Notes: generated by a model from the letters alone, not told the origin. Numbered from the stretch's first letter, positions 23,385 to 34,963 are shown. The stretch is 64,000 nucleotides of DNA from Globodera rostochiensis (GCA_018350325.1 JAEVLN010000001.1:3461501-3525500); one strand, 5' to 3'. Made by a program: numbers and translations.

Positions 23385-23501
23385 TCACAATTTCAGAAAT
23401 TGCTGTTTTTTGTTTAATTTTTGTTGAAAAGGGACGCAGTTTGCCTGATGCTTCTTAGTAGCATCGTGTTGTTTCAATTGACCATATTGAGCAGATGACG
23501 C
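23385..23501 (-). CDS. Candidate terminal exon, 38 aa, Gln/Lys-rich
   Basis: Minus strand. The acceptor-like ATATTTTAATTTAAG precedes 23501. The phase-0 frame reads ASSAQYGQLKQHDATKKHQ, continues Gln/Lys-rich and stops at 23385. AATAAA follows at 23347-23342. Wobble positions are A/T-rich. The plus strand is also open here for about 25 hydrophobic codons. No domain is recognised. Confidence 0.25.
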   Translation of the reverse strand, partial: ASSAQYGQLKQHDATKKHQANCVPFQQKLNKKQQFLKL

Positions 23502-23814
23502 CTTAAATTAAAATATTTATGAACTGAATTAAATATTAGTTATAAAAAATTGATATTAATTAATTATATAGAGTTTTGTCATGTTTAGTAATAATAAATA
23601 TTTAACGCGTATTGTTGAATTTAATTCATTTTTTAATTATTTGCATTTTAATTTTTGAACAAATAAAACATTATTTTTTCCATTTTACCCTCAATGACTT
23701 TGTTTCTAACTTATCAGTACGACGGACCCAAAATATAATTTTTTATTAAAAACTTTATTAAATATAATTTTTTTCATGAAAATAGTTTGCATAATCACTG
23801 TGGAAATTAAACAG

Positions 23815-24924
23815 ATTGCATTCCTCCTCGACTTCTCGTCCGGAAAACGCCTCAAGCGGCAACCATCGCCGCCTTATACGTAGATTATTTCTGATTACCC
23901 AAAAATATGCGTGTTTTTTTAGTTTGTTTATGAATTAATTTTGATTCGTAATATATTAATAAACTTAAAAGGGTTATTTGTTTTTGGTTTATTATCCGTC
24001 TCATGTTGTTTATCTTTTGTCGGCAAATATAGAAATTTAAAAATAACCGTACTATTTTCCAAAAGTTGTTTTATATTTTCGTATTGTTTTTTATTAAAAA
24101 TATTAATTTAAATGTAATTCGTTTACATATTGATAAAGTCTATGTTTTTAACATACATTTAGATTTTATACGATTTTTTTTGCAGCATTTTTCTCGTACG
24201 TTACTAATAAAAAGATTTAAACGAAAACACATAAACAACTTTAAAACTTTGAATGCATTTAAAAAACACTACTAATATTATATTCTTACCCATAAGAAAA
24301 ATTTTTACAGGACAAGGAAAGTCATAACAAAGGCAAGGCAGCGGGAGTTTTTGACCTTTTCTTAGTATATGAAAAATATTATTATCTAAGCAACTATTAA
24401 CAATAACGTTATAAAAAATTATTAATAAATGATTACTTTTTCTATAATTAGAAACCTGGAAATGGCTTTTTTAATTGATTCTTTTTAATCGAAATGTCCT
24501 AGCCATAAAAATTAATCTATATAATCATCAATCCACTAAATTACAGGATAAAATGCTAAGTATTACGTAATACCTACATAAAATATTTTACAACTTAGAA
24601 AAATCTTAAATAATTCATTTTATGAGAAAATGGATAAGAATAGTTTAAAGCATTAATCATTGATGTGTAAATGCTTTAACTGCACCGCAGGACAAGAATT
24701 TATTTTGGTTTAAAAAAATCCCTGTCTGGACGTGCTTCTCGTAATTATAACAATTTAAAGTTAAAGAGAAAGTACATAGACAAATATTCAAGGAAACCAG
24801 ATTTAATTAAAGTCCTCACAGGGTGTTGCTTCCTCGCTGCTTTCGAAAAAAAATTATAAAATTTGCTGAAATGCAATGTTTTAATTTATGGGCATTTGCG
24901 TCTGATAAACCTAAAAAAAATTAA
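23815..24924 (+). CDS. Candidate four-exon gene fragment, phase-consistent
   Basis: Exon 1 (23815-23879) follows GAAATTAAACAG and reads CIPPRLLVRKTPQAATIAAL, ending TATAC|GTAGAT. Exon 2 (24311-24364) follows AATTTTTACAG, reads DKESHNKGKAAGVFDLFL and ends TTA|GTATAT. Exon 3 (24691-24740) follows CTGCACCGCAG, reads DKNLFWFKKIPVWTCF and ends TTCTC|GTAATT. Exon 4 (24822-24924) follows AAGTCCTCACAG, starts VLLPRCFRKKIIKFAEMQCF and stops. Phases agree at all three junctions, and introns are 431, 326 and 81 nt. About 90 residues result, basic overall, with no recognised family and no start found upstream. Frames were chosen among alternatives, so agreement is weaker evidence than it looks. Confidence 0.33.
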
Positions 24925-25078
24925 TTTATATTTAGGGAAATAATAGCATTTTTTTATTAAAATAAAACCATTATTTTAAAGGTGAAATACACAATATTAT
25001 TGTCATATAATATGCTTTTTTTAAAAATTCAAGAAAGATAACTATTTATTATTTGCAAATTAAAATATAGCAGAAAAA

Positions 25079-25298
25079 TTACAATCTAGCAAACAATATA
25101 AAGATGAATATTGCTGCATTCCATAAAACTAAACTTGCGAAATTATTATAATAAATTTGAAAATATTTCATTTGATAATGACGGCCAGCCCAGAGCAAAT
25201 AGCATACATCAATTTTAGAAAATATGTTATAGCATTTGCATTTAACATTTGCGTATACTTTATAAGGGATGACATAAACTTGGCCAAAGTCACGCTTT
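25079..25298 (-). CDS. Candidate terminal exon, 72 aa, hydrophobic C terminus
   Basis: Minus strand. TTTCTTTAATCAG precedes 25298. The frame with one leftover base reads KRDFGQVYVIPYKVYANVK, has two Cys in KCKCYN, and ends in a hydrophobic stretch around LVLWNAAIFIFILFARL before TAA at 25079. A donor-like GTATAC lies after residue 13, so a shorter internal exon is possible. No partner with matching phase was found. The product is not recognised. Confidence 0.22.
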
Positions 25299-26740
25299 CT
25301 GATTAAAGAAACCTACCTACATGGGTGAAAAAATTGAAAACAATTTGATCAAATGGTGTGTTTATAATTTCTTTCAATTTTAAAACTTAACAATTAATGA
25401 ATTAATTTCATTATAAAGCCTTCGCCTTCCATAAATTAATATTTATTACTTTTGGCCAAAATTTTTAAATAAAATATAAGCGCAGCAAGTATTTACCAAG
25501 TTATTTATTTGTTAATGAAATGAATAGTTTATTTATATATTTCTTCCAAAAATCGACCATAACTTACAATACCAACGCGTTCCAATTTCATCGTGAATGA
25601 TATAGTCCACACATCTCACGTGTACGTTTCACAACCTCTATGTAGATGACACATCCGACAGCTTTCAATATAGTTAGGTAATATTTATTTAATTGTTTTT
25701 ATATAACTTAAGTGATTTAATTCGCGCCTAATTTTTTTTATTTTTTACTACAATTAATCACGACTAGCGAATATTTTTTGATTATATTTGGTCTAATAAA
25801 TCAGTAAGAATTTGTTTCATTATGCTTTTATAATTTAAATCAGTAAGCGTGATTTTTATTTCTTTAAATACTTTTATGAAACCTTCAAGGTGGGTATTTA
25901 TATATTGACGTTCATAAAATAAACCGTTACTTTTTAGCCAATAATTTTATTTGTTATTTTATCTTATGGTATGCCTTCTCATTTTGTTATAAAATTTTTA
26001 TTTCTTATTTTTGCAGAATTTATAGGCCGGCTTTTTCAGGCTAAATAATAAATTATTTTTTATTTATTTGTATCGACCAGAATTTCTTGTATCATACTAA
26101 TTGAATTATTAAATTCGTACACATGTCGACTTCCGTGTATTGCGACTCGCCTAATTTTGTTATTAAAATAGAACGATGTTTTTAATAGTTTAAAGATTTT
26201 AGTTGTATTAAATAATAAGGGTAAATTATATAGATGATATTATAGAATTTTTTCTACATTTTAGAATATTAATAATAAATAACATTATATATATTTTTGT
26301 CCACTTTCATTAGAATGGAGCTGAGCTATGAGCTAAAACCCAAATTTTGCTCCGAAATAACGGAGTTACAAATTTTCAAATTCATTAAAAAAAATCGGGT
26401 TATCAAAACTTAGACTAACATTTGTTAGAAATTTCGCTTACTTAAGTTATTTGCAAAAAAAATTTTACAAATTATTTTTCAACTTAACATACAGTTATAA
26501 AATGTCCTTTGATAATACAATAAAAACATAAACTTTTATTTTAATATAAAAATAATGAGGAAAATGACGTTTATAATTTTTGTAAAATGTTAAATATTAT
26601 CTGTAATTTATGTATTCTAATTTACTAAAAATATTTTATCCAATATAATTATTTGAAGATTTGGTAATTCCGCGATTCTTGCTTTTTATTATAGTATGCA
26701 AAAAGTGCTTATTCGTTCGACGGCTTCCCTTTCTTTGTGT
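25299..26740. other. A/T-rich stretch with small islands
   Basis: Minus-strand donor TATT|GTAAGT follows an island at 25570-25660. A plus-strand acceptor CTTATTTTTGCAG precedes 26017-26048 (FIGRLFQAK and a stop). The island at 26125-26157 contains an ATG-started 20-codon frame (MSTSVYCDSPNFVIK). The sequence at 25411-25440 belongs to dispersed repeat I. Confidence 0.3.
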
Positions 26741-26749
26741 AATTTTTAA

Positions 26750-27615
26750 TAGAGCCCGGCGGGAACGGGATTCCCGCGGGAAAAGTACGGGAATCCCGGT
26801 CCCGTTCCCGTCTTTTTTGCCCAGCGGGATTTTTTACGGGAACGGGAAAAAGACGGGATTCCCGTTCGGGATTCCCGCCCGTTCTTTTTGAAAACCCCGT
26901 TCCCGTTCCCGGAAATTTTATTTCAGTATTTTTCCCGTTCCCGTTTATTTTTCTTGGCGAAATGTTTTCAAAAATTTAACAATTTTGGACCAATTTTCAT
27001 CACAAAAATGCTTAAATTTCAAATTTTTTTTAACGGCGGCGCCTATCGGCACCGCCGAACCCACCCAAAATGTGCCATATTCTGTTGGTTTCTGATTTTC
27101 TGAATCAATTAAGATTTCAAAAGCTTAAAAAAATACCGTATTTTAAAGATTTTGGTAGCAAATCTCTTATCAAATTGAGCAAAAAAATGCAAAATTTTCT
27201 CGGCGGCGCCTATCGGCACCGCCGACCCCTCCCCCCCTCAACCTCGAGAAAAAAAATTCTCAAAAAATTTGAATTTTGAAAAATTCGCAAATCGGAAAGA
27301 ATTCGAAAATTTTGAGCAATTTTCTTAACAAAAATGTTTTAAAAATTTTCCGACGGCGCCTATCGGCGTTGTCGGACCCTCCAATTGTATATCAGAAATT
27401 TATCGCAAAGTGCCCGCCAAAAAAAATTTCAAAAAATTCTTAGTTTAAAAATTTTCAAAATTTTTCCCGTTCCCGCGGGATTCCCGTTAAAAATTGAACG
27501 GGATTTCTACGGGAACGGGAAAAAGACGGGATTCCCGTTCGGGATTCCCGTCCCGTTCTTTTTGAAAACCCCGTTCCCGTTCCCGTTCCCGGAAATTTTT
27601 TTTTACCGGGCTCTA
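26750..27615. mobile_element. hAT-like non-autonomous element with CCCGTTCCCG repeats
   Basis: The left end TAGAGCCCGG mirrors the right end CCGGGCTCTA. The flanks are ATTTTTAA (26742-26749) and ATTTTTAT (27616-27623), an 8-bp duplication with one mismatch. The YAGRG-type terminus and the 8-bp TSD fit the hAT superfamily. Subterminal zones are dense in inverted CCCGTTCCCG and CGGGAACGGG words. The interior holds three tandem-like units of 150-170 bp, each with the GC palindrome (27035, 27202, 27351). There is no transposase ORF. Open frames here come from low stop density in GC-rich repeats. Confidence 0.75.
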
Positions 27616-27666
27616 ATTTTTATTATTGTTTATTTTAAGATACAATAAAATAAAAATTTTCTAATA

Positions 27667-27793
27667 AGATTAGAAACTTTGAATTTTGGATTATGTATTA
27701 CAAAATTTTAAGTTTATTTTACTTCACAATACAAAACATGGGCTCGGGCTGTGTTTGAGAATTTTTAAAAGATTTCAATAATATAATCTTGCT
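27667..27793 (+). repeat. Dispersed repeat D, copy 1
   Basis: Matches 29459-29594 with small indels. Shared words include CAAAACATGGGCTCG, GGGCTGTGT and TAATATAATCTTG. The two copies lie 1.8 kb apart in the same orientation. Confidence 0.85.
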
Positions 27794-28149
27794 TTTCTTT
27801 AATATTTTCCTCATCAAATTATTTATAATTGAAGAATTTTTTTGGGCTTAAAGCATTCAAGAGTTTAAAATAAAATTATTAAAAAGATTTTTGTATTTTA
27901 ATAAATTATTTTCAAAATTAAATTAAATTGTTTATGTTTTTTTTATAATTAACTGAATTTCATCTAACTAATTAATTTAATTGGAAGTTTATCTTAATTT
28001 TTAAATTCATCAAAATAAAGTTAAACGTTTATTTATAAAGCTAATATTCGAGATTTTTATTACATTTTTATTTTATTGATTTTTAAATATTACTTCCTAC
28101 TATTTAATTAATTTTTTTATTTATAATATAAGTACAATTTTATTTTTTA

Positions 28150-28345
28150 GTGTCCTCCGCATACGCTTTGCATACATAACTAATGACCACAGCATTGTGA
28201 ATCAGAAGCGCCTTTTGAATTTAAGTTGTCCGTACTTCAACATTCTATACTAGCTATTTCTACCTTTACAGATATTTTTTAAGTATTTTATAAAAGCTTA
28301 TATTTTTATTTTTTGTTTTTTCGGAGATTTGTTTAATATTAGACA
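28150..28345 (+). repeat. Dispersed repeat E, copy 1
   Basis: Matches 60925-61095 in inverted orientation over about 190 bp. It shares ACAGCATTGTGAATCA, TTTTGAATTTAAGTTGT, ACAGATATTTTTTAAG and TTTAATATTAGAC. The tail recurs at 29880-29935 and the head at 18662-18722, so at least four loci carry parts of the family. Confidence 0.85.
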
Positions 28346-28790
28346 CTTGATTATTTTCTTATTACAATAACATTTTATAAACATCAGTTTGAATAAATAA
28401 ATTTTTTGCTGGTTTATTTTGCTTTTTTTTATTTGTTGCACTTGATCCCTAGACCTATTTGTAACAATTGGATTTGCCTCACAATTAATTTAAAGTAGAT
28501 TAATGGGCATGGATAAATGTTTGTAATAATAATGAGTAAATATAAGCTAAGCTTTAGTTTATTTATTTGTGTAAAGCTACCATTTATTTTTTCGTATTCC
28601 ATTTATTTTTACTTTTAATGGTCTTTCCCGCACTTACGGGATTTTTTAAAAAATTAAATTACTGATTTTTAACAACATTACACCGTTTGCGTCTTACCAT
28701 TTTGGCACGGTTCCTTCACAAGGTCACCGTTTCAATTAATCAAATAATGTTTTTTAAAATTTTGAATTGTTACATTTGTTGATATGCTCA

Positions 28791-28892
28791 ATGACTCTTC
28801 CATTTGGTGATGGGGCACCTCCCGTGCACTCGTTCGGCGTCAAAGGAGCATTTAATAATTTGGTTCAATTATTTCCAATAAAAGAAAATTAA
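28791..28892 (+). CDS. Candidate small ORF, 33 aa (uncertain)
   Basis: An ATG opens 33 codons starting MTLPFGDGAPPVHSFGVKG, ending in TAA. The frame is open upstream for several more codons. The minus strand of the same island is equally open (KCSFDAERVHGRCPITKWK), so the strand is undecided. The neighbouring island at 28680-28735 has a minus-strand donor AATG|GTAAGA. No family is recognised. Confidence 0.15.
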   Translation: MTLPFGDGAPPVHSFGVKGAFNNLVQLFPIKEN

Positions 28893-29048
28893 TTATTAAT
28901 TACGTTGGTTTTTTAGTTTGAAAGAACTTTTCTTGTCATTAATAATTATGTTTTTAATAAAACAAAATTGATTTTATTATAAAATAAGTAATACTTTTAT
29001 TAATTAAACATTTTTAGTATTATTAGAAATTTTTTATTTGTCAAAATG

Positions 29049-29110
29049 TTATATTCTCAATAGAGGGTCATTTATCTGAATATAAACCTTATCTGAAAAT
29101 GATAATTGAA
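29049..29110 (+). repeat. Dispersed repeat J, copy 1
   Basis: ATATTCTCAATAGAGGGTCA and the following TATCTGAATA / TATCTGAAAATG words recur at 40806-40862. The match is short but specific for this composition. Confidence 0.55.
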
Positions 29111-29458
29111 GTCTTCGGTGACTCCGGTACTATTCCTCCATCTTCCTGAAGATCAATTATTTCTAACTTGCCATACACAAAGCTGTATATTATTATAAAC
29201 ACAGGATGTTTTTAATATTCTAAATTCCTTGCTTTTTATTTTTTATTTAAAAATTATTTTAAAGATTTGAATTTGAGTAATTGTGGTTACAATAGTAATC
29301 AATGCTAAATAAAAAAACTGAAGTATTTTTATATGCTAGTTTATTATTAATTTGTATTCCGCCAATTCGCAATCCATATTGTTAGAAAAATGAGGCGCTG
29401 CGCTGTCGGCGGGAAGGGTCGACGTCCATGAGGCTCAATTACGACCCAGTATTATCTG

Positions 29459-29594
29459 AGATTAGGAACGTTGAATTTTGGGTTATTACAAAAAATTTTT
29501 AAGTTATTTTACTTCACGATACAAAACATGGGCTCGCTCGGGCTGTGTGTTGAGAATTTGTAAAAGATAACTGTATTTAATAATATAATCTTGT
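29459..29594 (+). repeat. Dispersed repeat D, copy 2
   Basis: Second copy of the element at 27667-27793. It begins just after a GC-rich island (29390-29450) containing GCTGTCGGCGGGAAGGGTCG, which resembles the flank of the GC-palindrome family. Confidence 0.85.
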
Positions 29595-30634
29595 ATTATT
29601 TTTAAGTTATAATTGAAGTAATGTAACTTTAATTTTATTGATTAACGTTTATGCTTTTATATAAAAATTATAAAAAATACTGATATTTTCTATTTTTGTT
29701 TTAAATAATTCATGTTTTTCAGACACTTCTTGAAATACAACAGTTCTTCGAAGGATCTGATAGAATGTGTAATTACAGGTTTCTTTTTAAAATGTTATCT
29801 TTGTGTCCACTTAAGTTCAATAAATTAGTGTTAACAATTGTTTTCTCTTCTTCGGTAAATTTTACTTATATTTATATTTTTTGTTTTCTAAGAATTTGTT
29901 TAATATTAGACTTTTTTATTTTGTTAAATAATTGATTCATTTTGTCATAAATATTTTAATTTTGTTTTTGGTTCAACTTTAAAAAATAAATTTATCAATG
30001 TTTAAAATTTGTAATATTCCAGCGGAATCTTCTCATAGGTAAATATTATCGTTGTCTAAAATGTGTAACTGTTAATGTATAAATTGATCGTACTCTTTAT
30101 TTTTTATTGAATTTATTTAGTTTAGAAATTTTAAAGTCGTTTTATTAAAAAAGATGTGCTTTACATAGATTTTATTTAAGAATAAATTTTAATTATATTC
30201 GTTTGTAGTTAGGAGTATTTTGTATGTAAATTATTTAGTGATTTCTCACATTTAGATCGACTGTAAATATCTCGTTGTTGCAATTTTTTAATTTTAAATG
30301 TTTTTTCTATAAACCATAATGTAATCTTTTTTAAACCTTTCATAAGTATTTAATGTATTGATTATATAATATACTTTATTTCTCCGCTTCTAAAAAAAGC
30401 CTGGACTAACTTTTCAGAAAAAATTTTTTTCATTCTCTTTGACGTTGAATTTTTATATTTGGACCTGTTGTTCACATACATAAAATCCAGATAATCAGTA
30501 TATTTAAATAATATTATATTTTATGAACTATTATTAAAATATTATTAAACTGAAAAAGCATGGTGAATTAATGAATAATTAATTTGGGCATGTTTGATAT
30601 TTTGGTTTATTATTAAGTATATTTTACTTGTAAG

Positions 30635-31074
30635 TAGGGCTGCGTTTTATATGGACAAAAAATCTCGCAAGGGCCATAAAATATGGATGAAAAATTTAAA
30701 TGGACGAAATATGGATAAAATTTTTTTCAAATATTGCAAAAAATGTGCAAGATTTCCTGATATATAAAAGCAATAAAAAATTTTATATGCAAATTTAGGC
30801 ATTTCAGAAAAAAATTTGAAAATAAGCAGAATTTTAAATATTTTTTAGTGGCAGAATTTTTAGTCGCGAAAAAGTCAATTTTTGGTGTGCATTTTTTGAA
30901 AAATTTTAAAAGTCGATCTTTAGGGGTGTATTTTTCTTTTTTATTGCATTTTTGTTAAGTAATTTTTTGAAAAATGGCGAAATATGGATAAAAATCGCGA
31001 AATGGAAAAATATGGAAATTTTTAAAATTTTGCTTGCAATCCTTTAACAAATTAGCCGAAAATTCAAAATTTTT
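30635..31074. mobile_element. TAGGG-type element end with ATATGGA repeats
   Basis: TAGGGCTGCG at 30635-30644 followed by TTTTATATGGAC looks like a hAT-type terminus. Repeated AAATATGGA words follow (30683-31015). A related reversed end, TAGGGCCCGG then ATTTATATG, lies at 47231-47213, and a third similar stretch lies at 1190-1315. The opposite end was not found. A zinc-finger-like ORF fragment follows at 31075. Confidence 0.45.
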
Positions 31075-31257
31075 TCAGCGGCGATTTTTATAATTTTGGA
31101 TCATTTTTTGGCCAAATTTAGTTCCACTCTTCAAGCAAAATTTTGTAACAACGTTCTCTTTTTTATATCTTGGTTTAAATGTCTCTATGTGTTTCCTTAG
31201 ATTTGATTTTACATTAATGCCATGTGATCCTGTTCTTTTAAATAATGTTACATACAT
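31075..31257 (-). pseudogene. Decayed BED/C2H2-type zinc-finger ORF fragment, TE-associated
   Basis: A 60-codon frame from ATG at 31257 contains LFKRTGSHGINVKSNLRKHI followed by ETFKP. Just upstream in frame is C-M-Y, where a C-x2-C pair would be expected. The pattern C...LFKR...SNLRKHI resembles BED or related zinc fingers found at the N terminus of hAT and other transposases. The second Cys and final His are not in place, so the motif is incomplete. It lies 0.4 kb from a TAGGG-type element end, which supports a transposon origin. The rest of the frame is Lys-rich, and there is no catalytic domain. Confidence 0.4.
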
Positions 31258-32068
31258 ACATATGGTCTTTTCAAAATTATTATCGAACGCTCTTTAATTT
31301 AATTTGTTTATTTTTAAGTAATTTTCAGCAGCAATTAGACCATTTGAGTTTTAATATTTATGTTGCAAAGGTTTATAATTATTTAATAGAGTTTGTATAC
31401 AATTTTGATAATTTTTTTAAAAATATTTAGCAGTATTAGAATTTGGTGTTATAATCTATTATTTTTTTATATACATCATTTGAATATAATGCAATTTTTG
31501 ATATAAGATTTGTTTTGGTTTGCATATTTTATTATAAAAATAACATTAGTTTATTATTTTGTTTAGCTTATTATTGGTTTTAATTGAACAAAAAAAAATT
31601 GATTTTAATGTTTTACTGTTTAACAGTCTTTTTATTAAAGTTGTTTTAAAGTGCTTTTATAATAGGCTTCAAATTAACTTTTGCGTGTAATAAATTTTAA
31701 TCAATATTAGACAATGATTAAAATATAAAAAAATTATTATTTGTAATAACAGTTATATTTTGTAATAATAAATTTAAAAATAGATTAAAAAGAAATATGA
31801 TTCTTGTTATTAGAAGAGCTTTTTCGCCGGTATTTAATCACTATTAAATTGTTATCATTTGTAACCTCAAAGAAAGTGTATTAATTTTAGCATTTATCAA
31901 CGCACCACTTTTGGCACAAAGGGGGTTGTACGTTTTGAACGGTCTTTGACATTTAAATTTGAACAAGTAAAAATTAAATATGTTCGTTGTTTAGTCTTGT
32001 GTTAGTATTTTGTTTTATTTAGTTTTACAATTTGTAAATAATATTGCAAAACGCATTTAAGTTTTGTT

Positions 32069-32289
32069 TTAAATTAACAGCATTGAAAATGTCTTTGTAT
32101 AAAAACACATTTGATGCATGAAAGAACCGAGCTCTGCAGTAAAGTAGGTGGCTACTTTGTGGCCTTCTGGGTCATACTGGTGCTTATCGAGTTTTTATTT
32201 CGTTTGTTTGATGGGTTTTAAGCTGGGAGGCAAGTTTCTGCAATGCGGCTACCTGTGGGACTTGCACCACTTGGGTAACCCCAGCTGTA
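32069..32289 (-). CDS. Candidate two-exon 3' gene end with 70-nt intron
   Basis: Minus strand. TAATAAAATTCTCAG precedes a 37-nt exon (32289-32253; TAGVTQVVQVPQ) ending CCACAG|GTAGCC. The acceptor CTCGATAAG precedes 32182. In the same phase the second exon reads HQYDPEGHKVATYFTAELGS, then FMHQMCFYTK, and stops at 32069. The residue mix is protein-like. On the plus strand the same island offers a hydrophobic frame (GYFVAFWVILVLIEFLF) and a second frame with CGYLWDLHH, so strand choice is not certain. No family is recognised. Confidence 0.28.
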
Positions 32290-32339
32290 CTGAGAATTTT
32301 ATTACAATTTTTGGCATGTTGAATTTCAAATAATAATAT

Positions 32340-34317
32340 TTTAGTATTTATTATCATCATTAAATAGTAAACTTATTAAAGCTGTTAAGTCAATCGTTTT
32401 TAATATCGTTCATTAAGTTAAATCTATTTTTCAGATCACAGTTAAGGATTTTTTAAATAAAAATAACTAGAACATTATTTTCTAATAGTTTAAAACTCCT
32501 AAATTACCCGATAAATAACATTTTAATTTTAATTTTATTTATTCTTTATAACTTATTGAAATTTCCATTTGCAGAAACCATAGGCACAATGATGGAGGTT
32601 TTTTTGAAGTTTTTATATAGATAATACTATTATTGTTTACGATACCAAACAAAGTAATTTTCTCGGGTCTTACATATTTTTAAAATTTACATTTTATTAT
32701 CTAAACAAAAATCCTTTAAATCTAATAACAAGGAACAACTATTTTTTAACATTTATTTTCTACGAATTTTAGTAATTAAGTATGACTATCAAATAATATT
32801 TTTTATTTTATTTTATCTTTATTTAATATGCAACTTATTATATTAAATTTCTTGTAACGTAAAGATTAAAGTTTAATTTTTTATAATATTATTTTCAAAT
32901 TTTGCAATCGGTGGGATTGATCTTTGATCTTATTCTTGAATATTATTAATTTTAGATAAATTAGTTTTAAAATTTATTTTACATAGTTTAGGCTACCAAA
33001 ATTATGAGTTCAATATTTTTGATATTATACTAAATAACCGGCCTTGCGCCCGTTGCCGTCCAAGAAAGGATGCATGAGTGGCTTATATTTTAAATACTTT
33101 TGATTTAGCATCCTTATATTGCTAATTTGGCAGTTCTCAAGAACATGCACATAATAATTACTTTAAAATCGAAATAAAGTCGCATGCCCTGCATTTTCTG
33201 CGTGCTTTAATAAAATAATATTTGAATATTCGTGTGTTGTCTTTGCTGAACTCTTGAAACAAAAAATTTTATAACATTTTTTTAAAATAAACAACAATAT
33301 CAAGTATTAATATTTTAAAAACATGATTTTGTAGATTTGGTTAAAAGTTTGAAACTGATTATCTTTAAATACGAATTTTCTTTTGCATTTAGGTTAAAAT
33401 ATTACGCATGTTTAGATTTTTTTGAAAGAATATTTTAAATTTGAAAATTATTCAAATGAATAAATTAAATTTATGCATGAAGAGAAACTTGGGGGGATAG
33501 AAATATTTTAGCATATTGATGTTAAGTATTATAGAATTTTCTCAAGTAAAAATAGAAGTTTATGTAATCTGGCTCGTCAATTAAATCTAATATGGCACAG
33601 AAATCAAAGTTACATATTTGTTAATCAAATTATTTTGTTTTGAAAGTCTATAATTTTATTTGTATTTTTTTATCAGCAAAAATATTAATTGCGTTAAATT
33701 ATAAATTTTATTTTTTTGTATAACATGGCAATAGATATTTTTTCGCATTGGCTCAGAAATATTTCTATTTAGAAATAACAATGCATTTACAAATTGAATT
33801 TATTATTATCAATATTTAATTTCATAGTCTATTGAATTTTTGTTTATTAACGATTAAAATCAAAACTTCTTTCATAAATTAGAATGTTTTTTTGATCCTT
33901 TTATTGTTTAATCATTAAGTTTTTATCTTCTACATTTTTTTAGACAAAAATTTTAATACAATTATATTATGCGCGTTACAGCGATGTGTAAAGCGAATTT
34001 ACATTATTTTAAGTAATTATTGTTTGGAACTTTTATATTCTGTTTATATTGTTGTATACGATACAATTTTATTCTCACAATATTATTTTTTCTTTTATCA
34101 GTGTGATTCGTTCGGCTCAAACGTATTAAAGTTTTAAGTTAATTTAATAATCGTTTATTTCGGTTCATTTAAAATTGTTGAATGAGTTCATTAATATTTT
34201 TCCGATTTGAATTTTTTGCTAAAAAAATTGCTTATATAAACTATTTATAATAATCATATTGAAATTTTAATTTATTAATAATTTTCTTTTCCTAGTAATG
34301 ATTTATTGATCTTTTAC
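32340..34317. other. A/T-rich stretch, nothing recognised
   Basis: Long A/T-rich DNA. A small island at 33039-33075 (GGCCTTGCGCCCGTTGCCG) is the only GC-rich spot. No repeat or ORF is supported. Confidence 0.5.
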
Positions 34318-34880
34318 CCTGCGTCTATAATTTGTGTAGTCTTAGGGATTCACAGAATTAAATATAACACATCAACATAGAAAGTAAATTTAACTATTTT
34401 AATTTGGTGACAAATTATACTATTTTTTGATAATTAGCCAGTTTATAGAAACAGTTTTTGTATATTAAAATTTTTTTTGTGAAATTAGAGCTAAAAATAA
34501 AAGTGTAATCCTTTATTATTTAGTAAATTAAAATTTATTTATTGAAGGTTTGATCATTTGGATTTTGTTTATTATTTTTTACGTTATATATTTTTTATGA
34601 TTATTTTCAAACTCGTGAGTTTGTAATTAATAGTATTTATCTGACTTCATTGTTGTTTATTTTATAAAAATTAAAAAAAATTTATTAGCTTTATTTTATC
34701 CAGAATTCATTGGATTTTGTATGCATCTTTTAGATAGCCTTAATTCGTCAATTTGTTAATTAATAAATTATTTTTAATTTGCTTTCTTATTCAGAATTTT
34801 TCCGATGGCTTCTTTTTTATTGAGCCAGTCCAAAAATTTGTCCCGGTTCCGTTCATTGTACAATGTTGGTAGCTGTGCGT
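34318..34880 (+). repeat. Duplicated segment F, copy 1
   Basis: About 560 bp aligns to 46370-46920 in the same orientation. It begins CTATAATTTGTGTAGTCT, passes ATATAACACATCAACATAGA and AGAAACAGTTTTTGTATATT, and ends around AAAAATTTGT...CGGTTCCGTT...CAATGT.GGTAGCT. Many small indels separate the copies. Both keep an acceptor-like TTCTTATTCAG before the GC-richer end. Confidence 0.9.
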
Positions 34881-34963
34881 TGTTGCCGATTCCTACAGGT
34901 TTGGGTTTAGTAGCCGCTATTTTCATTTTCATTTTGTTTAGATTTTATAGAAACAAAACTTGA
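34805..34963 (+). CDS. Candidate small membrane protein ORF, 52 aa
   Basis: An ATG opens 52 codons starting MASFLLSQSKNLSRFRSLYN. A C-terminal hydrophobic stretch (GLGLVAAIFIFILF, about residues 32-45) follows, then a basic tail and TGA. It would be a single-pass tail-anchored or type II protein. The first half lies in duplicated segment F, where the other copy keeps similar DNA but has frame-breaking indels. Either this copy gained an ORF, or the frame is chance. An acceptor-like TTCTTATTCAG lies just upstream. Confidence 0.25.
   Translation: MASFLLSQSKNLSRFRSLYNVGSCALLPIPTGLGLVAAIFIFILFRFYRNKT

Noticed and set aside
26661..27648. Chain of 69-87 codon plus-strand ORFs
   Set aside because: They lie in the hAT-like element at 26750-27615 and translate its CCCGTTCCCG and GC-palindrome repeats. 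Low stop density comes from GC content, and the repeated GGAYRHRR peptide is the palindrome read as protein.
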